Assembly: GCA_040755755.1 (NCBI GenBank)
Contig: JBFLZW010000072.1
Location: forward strand, 76,574-137,746
Reading direction: 5' to 3'
DNA from: a bacterium
GTDB taxonomy: Bacteria > SZUA-182 > DTGQ01
Length of the DNA stretch: 61,173 nucleotides
Part shown: positions 18,656 to 28,558 of the stretch, piece after piece
Numbering within the stretch: the first letter of the stretch is position 1
Layout: each line of letters starts with the position of its first letter
Notes under the pieces: model-generated
Databases searched by the model: none
What the model saw: the letters and a program-made list of their open reading frames with translations, nothing else
Told to the model about the DNA's origin: nothing
Program-made: the position numbers and the translations under genes

Positions 18656-18874
18656 AGAGAGGAGGGCAATGGCAAAACTTGCAGGTTGATGATGCCGTCC
18701 GAATTATTTGTTTGACGAACTATAACAGTCGATATAGTATAAAGAATATGCGGATAAGTAGTAATGACCGATGAACTATTAACAGCAGAATAAACTGTAG
18801 GGTAGTTGAACCGAATGAGTGTGACAGGTTGTGATTCCTTAAAGATAGAGGTCCCCGTTCATGAGAAAAAATAG

Positions 18875-19159
18875 ATGACCAAACTCCAGGCCATTCGCCA
18901 GAAAGTTATTGAGAGAGAATATTACTTATCATCTCATGCTGAAGATGAGATGATAGATGATAATTTGGAGAGAGATGATATTGAAAATGCAATCCTTAAG
19001 GGCAAGATTGAGAAGAAACTAACACGGGATATAAGGGGAACAAGATACAGAATTGAGGGGCCATCCAAAGACGGAAGAACCATTCATGTCATTGGTAGGT
19101 TTAAAGAGGATGGTAGCCTCATCATAATAACAGTATACGCTTTATCGGAGGGAGCATGA
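18875..19159 (+). CDS. DUF4258 protein, probable toxin of a type II toxin-antitoxin pair
   Basis: 94 residues. The sequence has the DUF4258 pattern: an N-terminal helix with SSHAEDEM, then IENAILKGKIEKK and a C-terminal beta sheet (TIHVIGRFKEDGSLIIITVY). DUF4258 proteins are compact RelE/MqsR-like folds commonly encoded just before a YgiT-type zinc-finger gene, as here. The stop overlaps the next start by 4 nt. The proposed toxic activity (mRNA cleavage) is inferred from family pairing; no catalytic residues can be assigned with confidence. Confidence 0.78.
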   Translation: MTKLQAIRQKVIEREYYLSSHAEDEMIDDNLERDDIENAILKGKIEKKLTRDIRGTRYRIEGPSKDGRTIHVIGRFKEDGSLIIITVYALSEGA

Positions 19160-19377
19160 TCTGTGAATTTTGTGGGGGCCAGACAGTAAAAAAGAGGGTC
19201 AAGAAGCAACATTGGCTTCATGGCAAGCTGTACATAGTTGAGAATGTGGAGGCCGAAGTCTGTCTTGAATGCGGGGAGCGATACTATCATGCTAAGATCC
19301 TCGATGAGATAGACCGCTTCCTTGAGGCTGAACACCAAGTAAAAGACCGGATAGACGTTGAAGTGGTTAGTTTATAA
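19156..19377 (+). CDS. YgiT-type zinc-finger protein, probable MqsA-like antitoxin
   Basis: 73 residues. The N-terminal zinc-binding motif is C-x2-C (CEFC) followed by C-x2-C (CLECGERYY) about 33 residues later, the YgiT/MqsA N-terminal domain. The C-terminal helix (ILDEIDRFLEAEHQVK) lacks the helix-turn-helix of full-length MqsA, as is usual for the short YgiT-type partners of DUF4258. It is coupled to the DUF4258 gene by an ATGA overlap. It should neutralise that toxin by direct binding. Confidence 0.82.
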   Translation: MICEFCGGQTVKKRVKKQHWLHGKLYIVENVEAEVCLECGERYYHAKILDEIDRFLEAEHQVKDRIDVEVVSL

Positions 19378-19524
19378 ATGCTTGTTATCGGCCTCTGTCC
19401 TTGGCTGTATATGGGGGATCACAGCAAAGGGCCCCTGTGGCAGGGGCGCCGCCCCTACAAGTGGTTGGGGAATTTTCGTGCCGTGTAGTTAGTGGCGGGA
19501 CATTCCTGCCCCGCCCATAAGCTG
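19378..19524. repeat. GC-rich dispersed palindromic repeat between the TA pair and asd
   Basis: AGGGGCGCCGCCCCT (19442-19456) has seven-base arms around one central base, inside a GTAGGGGC-type context, and is followed by a second GC-rich inverted motif near 19494-19516 (GGCGGG ... CCCGCC). These are typical of the short intergenic repeats of environmental genomes. They could also end transcription of the two convergent operons. No gene is visible in the gap. Confidence 0.5.
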
Positions 19525-20580
19525 CTATTGATACTCAACATCGATGACCGCCTTCATCACCTTATGGCCCACCAGGATTTCGGCGATCTGGACGGCATTC
19601 AGGGCAGCGCCTTTGCGGAGGTTATCGGCAACCACCCACAGGTTCAGACCGTTCTCTATGGATTCATCCTCTCTGATCCGGCCAACGAAAACTTCGTCCT
19701 TGCCCGCGGCATCCATAGCCAGAGGATACTGGTTCTTGGCCGGATCGTCGACCACAATCACGCCGGGGGCTTTCCGAAGAAGTTCCCGGCACTCGGCAGC
19801 CGTAATTTTCTTCTCCGTCTCGATGTTCACCGCTTCCGAATGTCCGATGAAGACCGGCACCCTCACGGTCGTGGCGGTCACCCGGATCGAAGGATCTCCC
19901 ATGATTTTCTTGGTTTCAAAAACCATCTTCATTTCTTCCTTGGTGTAGCCGTTTTCCTGAAACACGTCGATGTGCGGCAGGCAGTTGAAGGCGATCGGAT
20001 GAGGGTAAACTTTCGGCTTGATATCTTCTTTCTTAAAATTCAGCATCATCTGTGCCTGGTGAAACAGCTCATCCATTCCCTTTTTCCCGGTGCCGGATAC
20101 CGATTGATAGGTGCTGACGACAATACGTTTGATTTTAGCCCGGTCATGGATCGGTTTTAAAGCCACCACCATCTGAATCGTGGAACAGTTGGGATTGGCG
20201 ATAATTCCCTTATGGGTAAAAATGGCTTCCGGATTCACTTCCGGAACCACCAGCGGGACATTGGGATCCATTCGCCAGGCACTGCTGTTATCGATGACCA
20301 CGGCTCCGGCCCTGGCAGCCTTGGGAGAAAATTCGAGGCTGACCGACCCGCCGGCTGAAAACAGGGCTACATCAACGCCGGTGAAGGAGTCGTCTTTCAA
20401 TTCCCTGACGACAAACTCCCTATTGTTAAAGGTGACCTGGCTTCCGGCAGAACGTGAGGAAGCCAGGGGAACCAGCTCCTTGACCGGAAAGCACCGCTCT
20501 TCCAGAACAGAAATCATCTCCCGGCCCACAGCTCCCGTAGCACCTGCTACGGCCACAACATATTCTTTTTTCCTGTCCAT
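19525..20580 (-). CDS. asd: Aspartate-semialdehyde dehydrogenase
   Basis: 351 residues from the ATG at 20580; a TTG at 20601 would add seven residues. The NADP-binding GATGAVGRE is at ~13-21. The catalytic Cys132 lies in NPNCSTIQ and the active-site region VFIGHSEAV follows. The enzyme makes aspartate 4-semialdehyde from aspartyl phosphate for lysine, threonine, methionine and diaminopimelate. It sits 25-odd nt after leuB on the minus strand and is the last gene of the leu cluster, an arrangement seen in several Deltaproteobacteria. Confidence 0.95.
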   Translation of the reverse strand: MDRKKEYVVAVAGATGAVGREMISVLEERCFPVKELVPLASSRSAGSQVTFNNREFVVRELKDDSFTGVDVALFSAGGSVSLEFSPKAARAGAVVIDNSSAWRMDPNVPLVVPEVNPEAIFTHKGIIANPNCSTIQMVVALKPIHDRAKIKRIVVSTYQSVSGTGKKGMDELFHQAQMMLNFKKEDIKPKVYPHPIAFNCLPHIDVFQENGYTKEEMKMVFETKKIMGDPSIRVTATTVRVPVFIGHSEAVNIETEKKITAAECRELLRKAPGVIVVDDPAKNQYPLAMDAAGKDEVFVGRIREDESIENGLNLWVVADNLRKGAALNAVQIAEILVGHKVMKAVIDVEYQ

Positions 20581-20604
20581 AGTTTCGTTTGTCCTTTCCA
20601 ATAG

Positions 20605-21681
20605 TCAGGGTCGTGAAGCAGCCTGGTTGATATAACCAACGATAATATCCCCTACCTCGGTGGTGCTGACTCCGCTGTTAGCCGAAAGGTCCTTCAGCCT
20701 GCCGCTGGCAAGAGCATCGACAATGGCTTTTTCCAGCAGCGACGAGGCACGCTTTTCGCCCAGGCGATCCAGCATCATTTGACCGGCGCAAATCGTGGCC
20801 AGGGGATTGATCACGTTTTTCCCCGTGTACTTGGGAGCTGATCCGTGGATGGGCTCGAACATGGATACTCCGTTCGGATTGATATTCCCGGAAGCGGCGA
20901 CTCCCATTCCGCCCTGAATCGCAGCTCCAAGATCGGTGATAATATCGCCGAACATATTGCAGGTAACAATGACATCGAACCATTCAGGATTTTTCACCAT
21001 CCACATGCAGGTGGCATCGACATGGGCATGGTCCTTTTCAATGTCCGGATATTCGGCCCCAACCTCTTTGAATACCCGCTGCCACAGGTCGTGGGCATAG
21101 GTCAGGACATTCGACTTATCACACAGGGTCAGCTTTTTCCGCAGGTTTCTTGCTCTGGTGTAGTCAAAGGCGTACCGGATGCAGCGCTCGACTCCTTTGC
21201 GGGTATTGATCATCTCCTGGGTGGCTACCTCGTCCGGAGTTCCTTTTTTAAAGAATCCTCCGACACCGATATATAACCCTTCGGTATTCTCCCGGACCAC
21301 GACAAAGTCGATTTCTTTGGGTCCCTTATTCTTGAGCGGGGTCTCCACTCCAGGATAAAGCTTTATCGGCCGCAAGTTAATGTAGAGATCAAGCTCAAAG
21401 CGAAGCCGCAGCAGGACACCTTTTTCCAGGATGCCCGTTTTGACTCCCGGATGCCCGACAGCGCCAAGGTATATGGCATCCATTTGCCGCAATTCCGAAA
21501 TGGCCGAATCCGGGACAAGCTCTCCCGTGCGCAGGTAGCGCTCCCCACTGAAGTCATAATCCACCTTTTCATACGAAAAATCCGAGACCCTGGAAACTGC
21601 ATCCAGGCATTTCAATCCTTCACGCATTACTTCCGGGCCGATTCCATCTCCCGGGATGACAGCAATTTTCTTGTGAGCCAT
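20605..21681 (-). CDS. leuB: 3-Isopropylmalate dehydrogenase
   Basis: 358 residues. The N-terminal [10 protein letters not shown] and the substrate/metal motifs [33 protein letters not shown] and [14 protein letters not shown] identify the isocitrate/isopropylmalate dehydrogenase family. It oxidises and decarboxylates 3-isopropylmalate with NAD in leucine synthesis. The REN-type motif instead of RELTGG places it in the more archaeal-like branch, which can include homoisocitrate or tartrate dehydrogenases; the leuCD neighbours favour leucine synthesis. Confidence 0.93.
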   Translation of the reverse strand: MAHKKIAVIPGDGIGPEVMREGLKCLDAVSRVSDFSYEKVDYDFSGERYLRTGELVPDSAISELRQMDAIYLGAVGHPGVKTGILEKGVLLRLRFELDLYINLRPIKLYPGVETPLKNKGPKEIDFVVVRENTEGLYIGVGGFFKKGTPDEVATQEMINTRKGVERCIRYAFDYTRARNLRKKLTLCDKSNVLTYAHDLWQRVFKEVGAEYPDIEKDHAHVDATCMWMVKNPEWFDVIVTCNMFGDIITDLGAAIQGGMGVAASGNINPNGVSMFEPIHGSAPKYTGKNVINPLATICAGQMMLDRLGEKRASSLLEKAIVDALASGRLKDLSANSGVSTTEVGDIIVGYINQAASRP

Positions 21682-21743
21682 GAGCTGATAACCTTTCTTC
21701 CTGCACTGAGGTTGTATTTTTTCTGAATGGTTGTACGTATCTC

Positions 21744-22238
21744 TTATCTGCGGCTGGTCTTGATATAGTTAATCAATCCACCGGCAGAAATCAATTTCTG
21801 CATGAATTGCGGATAAGCAGAGATCTTATACTCTTTCTGCTGGCTGCGGTTGATAATTTTACCGGAATCGACATCCACTTCGATGACATCGCCTTCCCGG
21901 ATTTCCTCGGCAGCCTCCCGGCATTCGACGATCGGCAGTCCGATATTGATGGCATTCCGGAAAAATATCCGGGCAAAGGTTTTGGCGATCACGCAGGATA
22001 TCCCTGCCTCTTTGATGGCCCAGGGAGCATGCTCCCTGGATGAGCCGCAGCCAAAGTTTTGTCCGGCTACGATCAGATCACCGGGGGAAATCCTGCTGAC
22101 AAAATCCTCGTCGATTCCGGCCATGCAATGCTGAGCCAGTTCTTTGGGGTCAGAAGTATTCAAATACTTTGCCGGAATGATTTCATCAGTATTAATGTTA
22201 TCTTGATATTTCCATGCCTTGCCAACAATCGCCTTCAT
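21744..22238 (-). CDS. leuD: 3-Isopropylmalate dehydratase small subunit
   Basis: 164 residues, the short swivel-domain form (HacB/archaeal type). [14 protein letters not shown] and [19 protein letters not shown] are diagnostic. It pairs with the large subunit encoded upstream to isomerise 2- to 3-isopropylmalate. Unlike the other genes of the cluster it is separated from leuC by 169 nt, which are occupied by tandem and dispersed repeats. Confidence 0.94.
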   Translation of the reverse strand: MKAIVGKAWKYQDNINTDEIIPAKYLNTSDPKELAQHCMAGIDEDFVSRISPGDLIVAGQNFGCGSSREHAPWAIKEAGISCVIAKTFARIFFRNAINIGLPIVECREAAEEIREGDVIEVDVDSGKIINRSQQKEYKISAYPQFMQKLISAGGLINYIKTSRR

Positions 22239-22407
22239 ACTTCGTGCCTTCCTGTTTCTTGTGAATGGTAAGATTCTCTCCCACAGAGGTGTTCACTCTC
22301 GCGCGTTCCTGCTCTCCCACTCCTTTACTCCCTGTATATCCCTGTATATCCCTGTATATCTCTGTGTGCCTCTGTGTCTCTGTGGTTTCCTTTGCCTTTG
22401 TCTTTCC
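22239..22407. repeat. Dispersed repeat with 10-bp tandem units inserted between leuC and leuD
   Basis: Three exact copies of TCCCTGTATA (22329-22358) run into degenerate CTCTGTGTGC/CTCTGTGTCT units. On the minus strand this reads as ACAGAGACACAGAGGCACAC, the intergenic repeat type found scattered in many environmental genomes, and it resembles the hairpin at 45108-45180. It breaks an otherwise tightly packed operon. Confidence 0.75.
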
Positions 22408-23676
22408 TCAGTCGGAAACGACTTCCCTGGGGTGGCTGATCTTGCCGGTGATGGCTGAAGCAGCAGCCACGGCGGGATTTGACAGGTAGACTTCGCTGTG
22501 GAGGTGCCCCATCCGTCCGATAAAATTCCGGTTGGTGGTAGCCAGGGCCCGCTCTCCGGCAGCCAGAACGCCCATATATCCTCCCAGGCAGGGTCCGCAG
22601 GTCGGTGTGCTGATCGCTGCTCCGGCATCCAGGAAGATGCTGAAAAGTCCTTCCTCCATAGCCTGCCGGTAAATGCTCTGCGTTGCGGGAATAACAATCA
22701 GGCGCACTCTGGGGTCTGCTTTTTGTCCTTTGAGTATCTCTGCCGCCTGGCGAAGGTCGGATATCCGGCCATTGGTGCAGGAGCCGATTACCACCTGATC
22801 GATCGGAATATCCCCGATCTCGTCAACAGGCCGGCTGTTTTCCGGCAACGGCGGCAGGGCGACCTGCGGCTGGATATCCTCGGCCCGGAATTGCAGGGTC
22901 TGGCAGTAGCGGGCACCGGGGTCGCTGGCAAAAATCGAGAATTCGCGTTTCGCTCTCTCCCGGGCATACTGGAGTGTGGTCTCGTCGGGAGCGATGATCC
23001 CGTTTTTGGCCCCGGCCTCGATGGCCATGTTGCAGATGCTGAGGCGGCTGTCCATGTCAAGGGCAGTTATGGTTGATCCGGTAAATTCCATAGCCATATA
23101 CAGCGCTCCGTCAACCGTGATCCGGCCAATGGTATACAGGATAAGATCCTTGCCGTACACCCATCGGTTGAGCGGCCCGTCAATGGTTATTTTGATCGAT
23201 TCCGGCACCCTGAGCCAGATTTTGCCGGTAATCATGACCGCGGCCAGATCAGTGCTGCCCACGCCGGTGGAAAAGGCCCCCAGGGCTCCGTAGGTGCAGG
23301 TGTGAGAGTCGGCCCCGATGATCAGATCACCGGGCAGAACCAGTCCCTGTTCGGGCAAAAGAGCGTGTTCGACCCCCATCTGCCCGACTTCGAAGTAATT
23401 GGTAATCTGGTGCCTGCGGGCAAAATCCCGCATGATTTTACACTGCTCGGCAGACTTTATGTCCTTATTGGGAGCGTAATGGTCAGGGACCAGAACCAGC
23501 CGGTTTCGGTCAAAGACCTGGCTGGCCCCAAAGGATTCAAACTCCCGGATAGCTATCGGTGCGGTAACATCATTGCCCAGGGCAATATCGACCCCGGCTT
23601 CGATAAATTCACCCGGCACTACCTGATCCTGCCCCGCATGAGCGGCCAGGATCTTTTCGGTGATGGTCATTGGCAT
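22408..23676 (-). CDS. leuC: 3-Isopropylmalate dehydratase large subunit
   Basis: 422 residues, the shorter HacA/archaeal-type LeuC. Iron-sulfur ligands are in VIGSCTNGR and PTCGPCLGG, and [14 protein letters not shown] is the aconitase signature. With LeuD it forms the [4Fe-4S] isopropylmalate isomerase. Its start overlaps the end of leuA by 10 nt, and AAGGA lies about 9 nt before the ATG. Confidence 0.95.
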   Translation of the reverse strand: MPMTITEKILAAHAGQDQVVPGEFIEAGVDIALGNDVTAPIAIREFESFGASQVFDRNRLVLVPDHYAPNKDIKSAEQCKIMRDFARRHQITNYFEVGQMGVEHALLPEQGLVLPGDLIIGADSHTCTYGALGAFSTGVGSTDLAAVMITGKIWLRVPESIKITIDGPLNRWVYGKDLILYTIGRITVDGALYMAMEFTGSTITALDMDSRLSICNMAIEAGAKNGIIAPDETTLQYARERAKREFSIFASDPGARYCQTLQFRAEDIQPQVALPPLPENSRPVDEIGDIPIDQVVIGSCTNGRISDLRQAAEILKGQKADPRVRLIVIPATQSIYRQAMEEGLFSIFLDAGAAISTPTCGPCLGGYMGVLAAGERALATTNRNFIGRMGHLHSEVYLSNPAVAAASAITGKISHPREVVSD

Positions 23677-25223
23677 ACTGCTTCATCCTTCTCTTTTTCT
23701 TGTATCTTCTCTCGTTCGTTCATGTGCATGGCCTTATTGATCGCATTCAGATAGGCATTGGCACTGGCAATAATAATATCCGATGAGGAGCTTCGACCGG
23801 TAATAATTTTGCCATCAAACTGGACCTGAATATGTACATTGCCCAGGGCATCCTTGCCGACCGTGGCCGATTGAATGGAATAGCTCAACAATTTGCCGGA
23901 CATGCCGGTAATCTGATCGATGCATTTATAGGTGGCATCCACCGGGCCGTCTCCGTACGATGCCTCCAGAAAGACCTCCCCATCCGCCCGGCGAAGCCCT
24001 ACCGTAGAGGTCGGGATAGTTTTATCCCCGCTGCTGATCTGGATATATTCAAGGGTGTAGGTTTCGGGAATCTGCTGAATCCCTTCCTCGACCAGAAGCC
24101 GCAGGTCCTCATCAAAGATGTCCTTTTTCTTGTCAGCCAGTTCCTTGAACCGGAGAAAGGTTTTATCCAGTTCTTCAGAAGTCAGTTGATATCCCATCTC
24201 TTTCAGTTTCTCGGAAAAGGCATGCCTTCCGGAGTGCTTTCCCAGGACGAGCTTGCTTTCCTTGAGGCCGACCGACTCAGGGGTCATGATCTCGTAAGTA
24301 GATTTTTCTTTTAAAAACCCATCCTGATGGATGCCCGATTCGTGGGCAAAGGCATTTTCACCGACAATAGCTTTATTCTTCTGGACAATCAGTCCGGTGA
24401 GGTTGCTGACCAGGCGGCTGGTCTTCATGATCTCTTCGGTTTTAATCGCGGTATTGATTCCAAACAGGGCCCTGCGGGTCGCCAGGGCCATGACTACCTC
24501 TTCGAGGGAGGCATTTCCTGCCCGCTCGCCCAGTCCATTGATCGTGCACTCGACCTGCCTGGCCCCGTTCTGGACCGCGGCCAGGGAATTGGCTACCGCC
24601 AGGCCAAGATCATTGTGGCAGTGGACGCTGATTACTGCCTCGGCGATGTTTGGCACGTGCTCAAAAAGGTAAGCGATCAGGGCCCCGAATTCCGAAGGGA
24701 TGGCATAGCCAACCGTATCGGGAATATTGACGGTCCCGGCCCCGGCTTTAATGACCTCGGTGACTACCTGGCACAGATAGTCACGGTCCGAGCGGAAAGC
24801 GTCTTCGGCGGAAAATTCGACATCGGGCAGGTATTTCCTGGCATGCCGCACGGCATCGACAGCCTGCTGTAAAACCTCTTGCCGGCTTTTTTTGAGCTTA
24901 TACTTCAGATGGATATCCGAAGTGGCAATAAACAGATGGATGCGGGGCTTTTGCGCATACTGGACCGCCTCCCAGGCCCGGTCGATGTCCTTCTGAACTG
25001 CACGGGCAAGACCGGCTATGGTCGGGCCGGAGATTTTTTTCGCAATTTCCCGTACTGCCAGGAAATCTCCTTCCGAGGATATGGGAAAGCCGGCTTCGAT
25101 CACATCAACCTGGAGTCTGGCCAGCTGCTCTGCAATAATCAGCTTTTCATCATGGTTGAGACTGGCTCCGGGTGATTGTTCTCCATCACGCAGGGTAGTA
25201 TCGAAAATTATGACCTGACTCAT
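23667..25223 (-). CDS. leuA: 2-Isopropylmalate synthase
   Basis: 518 residues. The DRE-TIM barrel begins with [12 protein letters not shown], has the metal-binding [12 protein letters not shown] and [10 protein letters not shown], and the HESGIHQDG motif. The C-terminal ~130 residues form the LeuA regulatory domain, where leucine normally binds for feedback inhibition. It condenses 2-oxoisovalerate with acetyl-CoA. Its start overlaps pssA by 4 nt. Citramalate synthase is a related alternative but the fit to LeuA in length and motifs is good. Confidence 0.94.
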   Translation of the reverse strand: MSQVIIFDTTLRDGEQSPGASLNHDEKLIIAEQLARLQVDVIEAGFPISSEGDFLAVREIAKKISGPTIAGLARAVQKDIDRAWEAVQYAQKPRIHLFIATSDIHLKYKLKKSRQEVLQQAVDAVRHARKYLPDVEFSAEDAFRSDRDYLCQVVTEVIKAGAGTVNIPDTVGYAIPSEFGALIAYLFEHVPNIAEAVISVHCHNDLGLAVANSLAAVQNGARQVECTINGLGERAGNASLEEVVMALATRRALFGINTAIKTEEIMKTSRLVSNLTGLIVQKNKAIVGENAFAHESGIHQDGFLKEKSTYEIMTPESVGLKESKLVLGKHSGRHAFSEKLKEMGYQLTSEELDKTFLRFKELADKKKDIFDEDLRLLVEEGIQQIPETYTLEYIQISSGDKTIPTSTVGLRRADGEVFLEASYGDGPVDATYKCIDQITGMSGKLLSYSIQSATVGKDALGNVHIQVQFDGKIITGRSSSSDIIIASANAYLNAINKAMHMNEREKIQEKEKDEAVCQ

Positions 25224-25981
25224 CCTTTTCTCCTTCCATGAAAGTAGGGCAGACCGGCAAGATGCTTTCTTTTTTCCGGGGCGGTTTCCATTCCGTGAAA
25301 AAAGACCTTTTCAACGATACCGGAAAGCACATACCCGGAAACCAGGGTAAAAATCATAACCTGAGGCTGAGCTAAGATTACCAGCAGTAACAGGGAAATC
25401 AAGACCAGAAGATTAAAGGGCTTTCGCTCCCGCAGTTTAAATTGCTTGAAATTCCGGTACTTGATGTTGCTTACCATCAGGAAGGCCAGAAGGTATGCCA
25501 GAGCAGCGATCAGGATCGGTTTGCTCCCTTCCTCGCCGAAGAGAAACTGGTGCAGCAGGACAAAGGAGGCAACGGTGACGGCAGCAGCAGGAATGGGAAG
25601 CCCGGTAAAATGCCTGCTCTCGGAGGAATACACCTGGACATTAAACCGCGCGAGGCGCAGTGCCCCGCAGATGACAAACAGAAAAGCAGCCAGCCAGCCG
25701 ATCCGCTGATATGGCTGAAGTGCCCAGATATAGATCAGAAGCGCCGGTGCCATGCCAAAGGAGAGTAAGTCCGCCAGCGAGTCAAATTCCACTCCGAACC
25801 GGCTGCAGGTCCCCGTAAGCCGGGCGATTCTCCCGTCAAGCCCATCGAAAAGTCCGGCCACGAAAATAGCCACAGCCGCATGCTGAAACTGGCCATTAAT
25901 GGTTGAAATAATTGAATAGAACCCGCACAGCATATTTCCGAGTGTAAATAAATTAGGTAATATGTAGATACCTTTCTTCAT
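25220..25981 (-). CDS. pssA: CDP-diacylglycerol-serine O-phosphatidyltransferase
   Basis: 253 residues, about seven membrane helices. The CDP-alcohol phosphotransferase motif D-G-x2-D-G-x-x-A-R ... G-x3-D-x3-D is intact (DGLDGRIAR, then GVEFDSLAD). It makes phosphatidylserine, the precursor of phosphatidylethanolamine. It is the first gene of the minus-strand leu cluster, and a perfect 14-bp palindrome lies about 30 nt upstream of the ATG. The usual partner psd is not in the window. Confidence 0.93.
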   Translation of the reverse strand: MKKGIYILPNLFTLGNMLCGFYSIISTINGQFQHAAVAIFVAGLFDGLDGRIARLTGTCSRFGVEFDSLADLLSFGMAPALLIYIWALQPYQRIGWLAAFLFVICGALRLARFNVQVYSSESRHFTGLPIPAAAVTVASFVLLHQFLFGEEGSKPILIAALAYLLAFLMVSNIKYRNFKQFKLRERKPFNLLVLISLLLLVILAQPQVMIFTLVSGYVLSGIVEKVFFHGMETAPEKRKHLAGLPYFHGRRKG

Positions 25982-26009
25982 GGGGAATTCCCTCCTTCCC
26001 TCTTCCAGC

Positions 26010-26023
26010 CACGGTATACCGTG
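26010..26023. promoter_or_regulatory. Perfect 14-bp palindrome upstream of pssA
   Basis: CACGGTATACCGTG is a complete palindrome 29-42 nt before the pssA ATG. Size and placement suit an operator for a dimeric repressor controlling the pssA-leu transcript. No matching regulator gene is in the window. Confidence 0.45.
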
Positions 26024-26180
26024 AGCACAGAAGAAACGATTGGCTCATCTTTCAGCTATTAAGGGTTAAGTTTAATTATAGTGTCGTCAGGTCGAAATTG
26101 CAAGAAAATACCAGCGATTCAGAGAGTGCCAATTGAGCAACGGTCGCCTTTTTTATTAGGAAGCACCTAATCCTTTGGAA

Positions 26181-26207
26181 TTTAGACTCAAGTCTCTTAA
26201 GTCTAAA
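26181..26207. promoter_or_regulatory. Inverted repeat between the leu cluster and the T6SS operon
   Basis: TTTAGACT (26181-26188) is matched by AGTCTAAA (26200-26207) with an 11-nt centre. It lies just upstream of a possible sigma-70 promoter that reads into the T6SS genes. It could be an activator or repressor site. The 410-base gap between pssA and the first T6SS gene otherwise holds no gene. Confidence 0.4.
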
Positions 26208-26232
26208 CCTGAGTAATTATCTCAAATCTTGA

Positions 26233-26262
26233 TTGACCTGGAACAGGAAAATATGTTATAAA
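26233..26262 (+). promoter_or_regulatory. Candidate sigma-70 promoter for the T6SS operon
   Basis: TTGACC (26233-26238), an 18-nt spacer and TATAAA (26257-26262) match five of six bases in each box. The distance to the ATG at 26411 leaves a leader of about 140 nt. It is the best promoter-like sequence in this gap; the assignment is by eye. Confidence 0.4.
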
Positions 26263-26410
26263 AATGACTATACAAGCGGAATCAGGGAAGTATCTTCAAT
26301 TATTGTGAAATAAAAGATATTTTACGCATTTTATCCGGGGCAGGCAGAAAAATGGTATCACTCTCCTCTTCCTCCCCATTACCTCTTTTGCTGTGAAGGG
26401 TCTTGATAGA

Positions 26411-28558
26411 ATGGAAGATACGGTGAATGGATTGTCGTTACGTCCTTATCTTGAGATCCGAAAAGCACCCTTTTCCCTTCAGCTCTCCTTGATCAGCGAG
26501 GACCCGCTGGTCCTGGAGAAAGCCCCTTTCCCATTCCGGGTTATCAGTGATGAAGCTCCTTTCACCCGCCTGGTTGATGCCCGGCTGGTAACCGATGCCG
26601 GGAGTGAAATCAGGAGAGTATTTCTCCTGGTTCAAAAAGATAGCTACCCCCTGACCGCAGATGCACTGCGGTCGCTGAACAACCGGGGCATCGACGATGC
26701 CTGGCAGAGGGCTTTTGCCGGTGCAGGACGTGGAGAGAACAACAGTTCTTCTGTCATTCTCCTGAATCAGATTGATAACCAGGAAGGCAAAAAACGCCTG
26801 GTGCCCTTTCAGCCGCTCTTTTTCTGTAAAAAACAGAAGCTTTTTTTCGACCCGCCATGCCCAGAATGCGGGCTCCCTCTCCGGCAGTGCCAGGACGACG
26901 ACCTTCTGATCAGATCAGGGCTTCAACCCTATTCGACCTCCCTGAGACGGCATCTCTATTGCCCTGCCTGTGCTGCCTCACCCGAGGGGGCCGAATTTTA
27001 CACCTTGGCTTTGGAAAGCATGGATCCACCGGGGCTTCTGGACCGGAGGGATTTGATAAGAAACTTTGGCCGCCTGCTCGAAGGCCGGGGTAATGCCGGG
27101 CCGCTCCCCTGCGGTGATTGTGCCGAAAAGCAGGAGTGCTACGGAAGGTCTAACCGCTGTCTTTCCCGGATAGCGTCCTTTGCCTTTTATCCATTCTTCA
27201 TGGTTATTTTTGAGGCCATGTCGCTTCAAGCTCCTGATTTCCTGGCCCTTGTCTCAGGGGCATCGTTCGAGGAACTTGAAGCGGGTCTTGCCGCCAGCCG
27301 TGAATCGGGGAGGGCGGACTGTCTGAAGGCTATCCGCCGGAAACATCCTGGCGGGGTGTTTACCTTTTTCAATCAGGGAGAAAACTCGTTCGGAGAAAGA
27401 TATTTTGCCGAGGTTTTATACCTCAAGCTTTCCTTTCTCGGAGAATTCCTGCAAGCGGCTTTTTCAGGGCTTGCCCTCGATCATGATCAGCAGCATGACC
27501 CCGGCTTTTCCCTTGACCGGACATGGGTCAGACTGGCCAGACAATCCGGACTGCTCCCGCTTTTCTGGAGCTTTTCGCTCAGGACCCCGGATCTGAAAAT
27601 CCTTCCTTGCCAGGCCTCGCTCAACTCCCGGATTCCTCCGGTTTCAAGCCTCTATTCTCTCGGCCTGGTCTGGTTCCATACCCTCCTGGTCAATCAAAAG
27701 CAGGATATCGGCAGGGTGTATCAGGCACTGGAAGAAAGGATGAGCATGGCAGGCTCCGATAATGAGGCACCAGGCCCCGGTCATGTCCCTGATCCGACCC
27801 AGAGGAGCCAGGCTTTCTCCCCGGAAAACATCTTCTGGCAACCCGATCGCGGAGCGGTTTCAGAAAGCGGCCGCAGATGCTGGGAAAAATGTCTTGATCT
27901 GGGGTGGTCCCTGATCCGGGCAGGATATCATGCCCCATCCCAATGGTCACCGGAGGAATTCCGGAGACAGTTTGAAGCTTTACGGGAAGAAGTGAAAAAG
28001 ATGCTCTTTCAGGGAGATCAGGATCAGGGGAGACCGGATCATGAAGGCCGCCATCGTGAAGCCCTCCCTGAACAACATCCGCCTGAAGGCTGCCTGCCCG
28101 AAAGCACTCCGGAGGAAAGCCGCAGTGATCCGCAGGAAGATAAAGCTATCCATGATATCCTCGTAAGTATCGTGAATGCATGGCGGGCAGAGACTGATGT
28201 GAAGCAGGAGATATCGGCTGAGCTTACGCAAACCATTGTGCTTTCATCCGCCCATCGGGAGACTGTGGAGCCAGCATCTACCATCGAAGAAACTGTGATG
28301 CTTTCATCCGACCAGGTCAGGGAGGATCATATAAGTAAGGCAAGTGAAGACCCTACCCTTGAGACGGTTATCATCTCACCTGTGGCACAGGGGGCACCCG
28401 CTGCGCCTGCAGGTTTTGAGGAACCTGAACCGGCACAGGAGACCTGTAAGCCTGAGTCTGCGCCTGACGATTTTCTGGCTGAAACACTTATCCTGAGCCC
28501 GAGGCCGTCAGCGGCCAGTCAAAAGGTTCGGGACCGCACGAAAAAGAAGGGCCCATGA
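26411..28558 (+). CDS. T6SS-associated zinc-ribbon protein with four FHA-type phosphothreonine motifs
   Basis: 715 residues from the ATG at 26411 (AAGGG 9 nt upstream); a GTG at 26393 is possible. I do not recognise the family. Visible features are paired cysteines typical of zinc ribbons: CPECG at 150, CPAC at 184 and CGDC at 234 followed by CYGRSNRC. A long helical/mixed middle region follows, then an acidic, Pro/Glu-rich tail from ~530. In the tail four spaced motifs occur: QTIVLSS, ETVMLSS, ETVIISP and ETLILSP, with Thr at 608, 628, 652 and 692 and Leu/Ile at +3. That is the FHA recognition pattern pThr-x-x-Ile/Leu. It overlaps the next gene by 4 nt. A scaffold for threonine-phosphorylation control of the T6SS is my inference. 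Confidence 0.6.
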   Translation: MEDTVNGLSLRPYLEIRKAPFSLQLSLISEDPLVLEKAPFPFRVISDEAPFTRLVDARLVTDAGSEIRRVFLLVQKDSYPLTADALRSLNNRGIDDAWQRAFAGAGRGENNSSSVILLNQIDNQEGKKRLVPFQPLFFCKKQKLFFDPPCPECGLPLRQCQDDDLLIRSGLQPYSTSLRRHLYCPACAASPEGAEFYTLALESMDPPGLLDRRDLIRNFGRLLEGRGNAGPLPCGDCAEKQECYGRSNRCLSRIASFAFYPFFMVIFEAMSLQAPDFLALVSGASFEELEAGLAASRESGRADCLKAIRRKHPGGVFTFFNQGENSFGERYFAEVLYLKLSFLGEFLQAAFSGLALDHDQQHDPGFSLDRTWVRLARQSGLLPLFWSFSLRTPDLKILPCQASLNSRIPPVSSLYSLGLVWFHTLLVNQKQDIGRVYQALEERMSMAGSDNEAPGPGHVPDPTQRSQAFSPENIFWQPDRGAVSESGRRCWEKCLDLGWSLIRAGYHAPSQWSPEEFRRQFEALREEVKKMLFQGDQDQGRPDHEGRHREALPEQHPPEGCLPESTPEESRSDPQEDKAIHDILVSIVNAWRAETDVKQEISAELTQTIVLSSAHRETVEPASTIEETVMLSSDQVREDHISKASEDPTLETVIISPVAQGAPAAPAGFEEPEPAQETCKPESAPDDFLAETLILSPRPSAASQKVRDRTKKKGP

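Noticed and set aside
18460-18675. A 71-codon minus-strand frame as the end of the missing FdhA
   Set aside because: The translation has no molybdoenzyme features and is Arg-rich from repeat sequence.
22329-22358. Three 10-bp units as a CRISPR-like array
   Set aside because: Units are contiguous, without spacers; no CRISPR array or cas gene was seen anywhere.
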